Below are positions 4,979 through 7,057 of a DNA stretch of 7,057 nt, in pieces. The translations under genes were made by a program, and so were the position numbers. Position 1 is the stretch's first letter. Every line of letters begins with the position of its first letter. Below the pieces are notes generated by a model, which saw only the letters and a program-made list of their open reading frames with translations, was not told the origin of the DNA and searched no databases. Source of the DNA: an uncultured Bacilli bacterium. Lineage in GTDB: Bacteria; Bacillota_I; Bacilli_A; RF39; UBA660. The stretch covers positions 1 through 7,057 of the forward strand of contig CAKPAQ010000043.1 of the NCBI GenBank assembly GCA_934133015.1. Reading direction: 5' to 3'.

Positions 4979-6724
4979 ATGAAAGAAAATAAATATAGGA
5001 CAACATATTGCGGTACTATTAATGAAGATTTAGTTGATAGTAAGGTAGTAATATCTGGTTGGATTGAAAATATTAGAGATCACGGTGGAGTAATTTTCGT
5101 TGATTTAAGAGATGAAAAGGGAACTGTTCAATTGGTAAGCAATGATGATTCAATATTTGATGGATTAAGTAAAGAATCTACTATTACGGTAAATGGAACT
5201 GTTAGAAAAAGAGATGAAGAAGATTATAATAATAATATAGCTAGTGGTAAAGTAGAAGTATTAGTTAATAGTATTAATGAATTATCTCATGCTAATAACG
5301 TTTTACCATTTGAGGTTAAAACATCTCATGAAGTTGGAGAAGATGTTAGATTAAAATATCGTTATTTGGATTTGAGAAATAAAAAAGTTCATGACAATAT
5401 TGTGTTTAGAAGCCAAGTATTAAAATTTATTAGAAATAAAATGGATAGTATGGGATTTACAGAAGTACAAACACCAATTATTACAGCTTCATCACCAGAA
5501 GGAGCAAGAGACTTTTTAATTCCGTCTCGTAAATTTCATGGTAAGTTTTATGCGCTTCCACAAGCTCCACAAGTATTTAAAGAATTACTTATGGTAGGTG
5601 GTTTTGATAAATATTATCAAATTGCGCCATGTTTTAGAGATGAAGACTGTAGAGCGGATCGTACGTTAGAGTTTTATCAATTAGACTTTGAAATGGCTTT
5701 TGTAGAAGAAGAAGATGTTTATGAAGTTGGAGAAGAAATTTTTTATTCTATTTTTACTCACTTTAGTGATAGAGAAGTTTCTCCTAGACCATTTAGAAGA
5801 ATCTCTTATAGAGATGCTATGTTAAAGTATGGTACTGATAAACCTGATCTTAGAAATCCTTTAGAAATAATTGATATTAGTGAAGTATTTACAGAAAGTG
5901 AGTTTAAACCATTTAAAGGAGCAGTTGTTCGTGCGATTAAAGTTGATGGGATAGCTGATAAAAGTAATTCTTGGTTTAATGAATTAGTTGACTATGCATC
6001 ATCTATTGGTATGCCTGGTATTGGTTATATTACAGTACAAGATGATATGTCTTTGAAAGGACCTATTGATAAATTCTTAACTGATAATGATAGAAAAACT
6101 TTAATTGAAAAATGTGGTTTAACTAAAGGTAGTGTATTATTCTTCATTGCTAATAGAAAAGAAAAAGTTGCTGCTAAATTTGCAGGACAAATTCGTACAG
6201 AATTGGGAAGAAAATTAGATTTGATAGATCCTAATAAGTATGAATTTTGTATAATTAATGATTTCCCAATGTTTGAATATAAAGATGAAGAAGGAAAATA
6301 TGACTTCTGTCATAATCCATTTAGTATGCCTCATGGTGGGATTGATGGACTTAATACAGATGATATTGAAAGTATCTTAGCTTATCAATATGACTTTGTA
6401 TGTAATGGAAATGAAATGGCAAGTGGGGCAGTTAGAAATCACAGTATTCCTTGTTTGGAAAAAGCATTTGAAATGGTTGGATATACTAAAGATGTTGTTG
6501 AAAAAAGATTTTCATCATTATATAATGCTTTCCAATATGGTGCACCTCCACATGCTGGTATGGCCCCTGGAATTGATCGTATTATTATGTTGTTGAGAGA
6601 TGAACCTAATTTAAGAGAAGTTCAAGCTTTCCCAATGAGTGTTAGTGGAATGGATAATATGATGGGATGTCCAAGTGAAGTTACTGAACAACAATTAAGA
6701 GAGATACATATAAAAATAAGATAA
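4979..6724 (+). CDS. aspS: Aspartyl-tRNA synthetase, probably non-discriminating (Asp/Asn)
   Basis: This is a bacterial-type class IIb AspRS of 581 residues. In order it has an N-terminal OB-fold anticodon-binding domain (about 1-110, with W-I-E-N-I-R-D-H-G-G-V-I-F at 28-40), motif 1 and the flexible loop region (R152 to S-P-E-G-A-R-D at 172-178), Q195-A-P-Q, motif 2 (F-R-D-E-D-C-R-A-D-R, 219-228, then E-F-Y-Q-L-D), the bacterial GAD insertion (roughly 290-410) and motif 3 (G-M-A-P-G-I-D-R, Arg534). His35 in R-D-H-G-G is the position where bacterial AspRSs that accept tRNA-Asn carry His and many discriminating ones (E. coli, B. subtilis) carry Leu. With GatCAB in the same Asn-T-box operon, this points to Asp-tRNA-Asn formation. 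AGGAGG (4968-4973) lies five bases before the ATG. Motif 2 has Leu230 and Motif 3 Pro where Pro and Leu/Ala are commoner. AspRS identity is certain; non-discrimination is inferred. Confidence 0.95.
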   Translation: MKENKYRTTYCGTINEDLVDSKVVISGWIENIRDHGGVIFVDLRDEKGTVQLVSNDDSIFDGLSKESTITVNGTVRKRDEEDYNNNIASGKVEVLVNSINELSHANNVLPFEVKTSHEVGEDVRLKYRYLDLRNKKVHDNIVFRSQVLKFIRNKMDSMGFTEVQTPIITASSPEGARDFLIPSRKFHGKFYALPQAPQVFKELLMVGGFDKYYQIAPCFRDEDCRADRTLEFYQLDFEMAFVEEEDVYEVGEEIFYSIFTHFSDREVSPRPFRRISYRDAMLKYGTDKPDLRNPLEIIDISEVFTESEFKPFKGAVVRAIKVDGIADKSNSWFNELVDYASSIGMPGIGYITVQDDMSLKGPIDKFLTDNDRKTLIEKCGLTKGSVLFFIANRKEKVAAKFAGQIRTELGRKLDLIDPNKYEFCIINDFPMFEYKDEEGKYDFCHNPFSMPHGGIDGLNTDDIESILAYQYDFVCNGNEMASGAVRNHSIPCLEKAFEMVGYTKDVVEKRFSSLYNAFQYGAPPHAGMAPGIDRIIMLLRDEPNLREVQAFPMSVSGMDNMMGCPSEVTEQQLREIHIKIR

Positions 6725-6759
6725 ATTGGTAAGAACTTTAAAAAAATTACAAAAAGGTA

Positions 6760-6788
6760 TTGCCAAACCTAAAATTGTATTATATAAT
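6760..6788 (+). promoter_or_regulatory. Promoter of the tRNA-Asn/tRNA-Glu cluster
   Basis: TTGCCA (6760-6765) and TATAAT (6783-6788) are 17 bases apart. Transcription would start near 6795, about 17 bases before the first tRNA. No T-tract terminator lies between the aspS stop and this promoter, so the tRNAs could also be reached by read-through from the gat/aspS operon. Confidence 0.72.
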
Positions 6789-6811
6789 TAAATGGCTTTA
6801 TATGAATGAAT

Positions 6812-6887
6812 GCCTGATTAGCTCAGTTGGTAGAGCACTCGGCTGTTAACCGATAGGTCGTAGGTCCGAGTCCTACATCAGGCGCCA
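6812..6887 (+). tRNA. tRNA-Asn (GUU), copy 1
   Basis: This is a 76-base cloverleaf with encoded CCA (6885-6887). The acceptor GCCTGAT pairs with ATCAGGC (6877-6883), the D-stem is GCTC/GAGC, the anticodon GTT is at 6845-6847 in a CTGTTAA loop, and the T-stem is GTAGG/CCTAC. The discriminator is G (6884). Oddities: T-loop TCCGAGT has C at position 55 (6866) where almost all tRNAs have T, and the anticodon stem has a C27-T43 mismatch. This is the expected ligand of the T-box at 1221-1476 and the substrate of AspRS plus GatCAB. Confidence 0.97.
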
Positions 6888-6902
6888 TTTAATTATTTGC
6901 AC

Positions 6903-6978
6903 GCCTGATTAGCTCAGCTGGTAGAGCACTCGGCTGTTAACCGATAGGTCGTAGGTCCGAGTCCTACATCAGGCGCCA
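6903..6978 (+). tRNA. tRNA-Asn (GUU), copy 2
   Basis: This copy is identical to the first except for C instead of T at D-loop position 16 (6918). The anticodon GTT is at 6936-6938, the discriminator G at 6975, and CCA is encoded (6976-6978). It has the same unusual C55 (6957) and the same C27-T43 mismatch. It is separated from tRNA-Glu by only three bases, so the cluster is processed from one transcript. Confidence 0.97.
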
Positions 6979-6981
6979 TCT

Positions 6982-7057
6982 GGCCAGTTGGTGAAGTGGC
7001 TTAACACACCGCCCTTTCACGGCGGCATTCACGGGTCCGAATCCCGTACTGGTCACC
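6982..7057 (+). tRNA. tRNA-Glu (UUC), last base outside the window
   Basis: The acceptor GGCCAGT pairs with ACTGGTC (7048-7054, one G-T pair); a three-base-pair D-stem GTG/CAC, an anticodon stem CCGCC/GGCGG with anticodon TTC (7016-7018) and a T-stem ACGGG/CCCGT complete the cloverleaf. The discriminator is A (7055), followed by CC; the final A of CCA lies beyond the window. The layout matches Bacillota tRNA-Glu, except that the T-loop reads TCCGAAT with C at position 55 (7037). In organisms lacking GlnRS, GluRS and GatCAB are the partners that make Gln-tRNA-Gln; tRNA-Glu itself is used as Glu-tRNA. Confidence 0.95.

Larger units (their letters stand above)
6812..6978 (+). repeat. Tandem near-identical tRNA-Asn duplication
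   Basis: Two 76-base units (6812-6887 and 6903-6978) are separated by 15 AT-rich bases. They differ at a single position, D-loop base 16 (T at 6827, C at 6918). The near identity over the whole gene including CCA indicates recent duplication or gene conversion. Confidence 0.93.

Noticed and set aside
4806..5006. A 66-codon open frame on the minus strand over the DUF1653/aspS junction.
   Set aside because: It is antisense to two well-supported genes, covers the aspS ribosome-binding site, and its product resembles no family.
6390..6596. A 68-codon plus-strand open frame inside aspS.
   Set aside because: It lies wholly within the aspS catalytic domain in another frame and has no start signal or recognisable protein.
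1499..6724. Mycoplasma-type genetic code with UGA as Trp.
   Set aside because: Trp positions in conserved motifs use TGG, and no in-frame TGA occurs in the genes.
6726..6766. Possible terminator hairpin after aspS (TTGGTAA with TTGCCAA).
   Set aside because: The 7-bp stem has one G-U pair and a 27-base loop and is followed by ACCTAAAATTG, not a T-tract. It also overlaps the tRNA promoter -35.

Overview
This AT-rich window comes from a Gram-positive-type bacterium of the low-GC Bacillota/Mycoplasmatota kind. The grounds are strong AGGAGG ribosome-binding sites, near-perfect TTGACA-17-TATAAT promoters, a T-box riboswitch, the gatC-gatA-gatB gene order and tRNA genes with encoded CCA. Tryptophan is encoded by UGG and no gene contains an in-frame UGA, so the code is the standard bacterial one and not the mycoplasma code. 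I cannot name a genus.

Layout. Positions 1-622 hold a short ribosomal unit: a consensus promoter, rpsP (S16), khpA (KH-domain RNA-binding protein) and an intrinsic terminator. A convergent minus-strand gene (621-1112) encodes a small polytopic membrane protein of the CmpB-like 'putative ABC-transporter type IV' family. After a divergent intergenic stretch comes a second consensus promoter (1186-1214) and a complete T-box leader (about 1221-1475), whose specifier codon reads as AAC (Asn). The operon behind it is gatC, gatA, gatB, a DUF1653 gene and aspS (1499-6724). It is tightly packed, with TAATG stop/start overlaps at gatA/gatB and gatB/DUF1653. Downstream a third promoter (6760-6788) precedes two nearly identical tRNA-Asn(GUU) genes and a tRNA-Glu(UUC) gene that loses only its last base at the window edge.

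How the genes work together. AspRS, which appears to be non-discriminating (His at the position linked to tRNA-Asn acceptance), would charge tRNA-Asn with Asp. GatCAB would then amidate Asp-tRNA-Asn to Asn-tRNA-Asn. The T-box would sense uncharged tRNA-Asn and switch the operon on. The tRNA-Asn substrates lie directly downstream, together with tRNA-Glu, the anticodon family whose synthetase commonly feeds GatCAB in the Gln branch. Sensor, synthetase, amidotransferase and tRNA therefore sit in about 5.8 kb.

Main oddities. All three tRNA genes have C, not T, at position 55 of the T-loop (TCC instead of TTC). GatA keeps its Lys-Ser-Ser triad but has Asp just before the nucleophilic Ser, where Gly is usual. 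The T-box variable base is U while the tRNA-Asn discriminator is G. A DUF1653 gene is translationally coupled to gatB inside the pathway operon.
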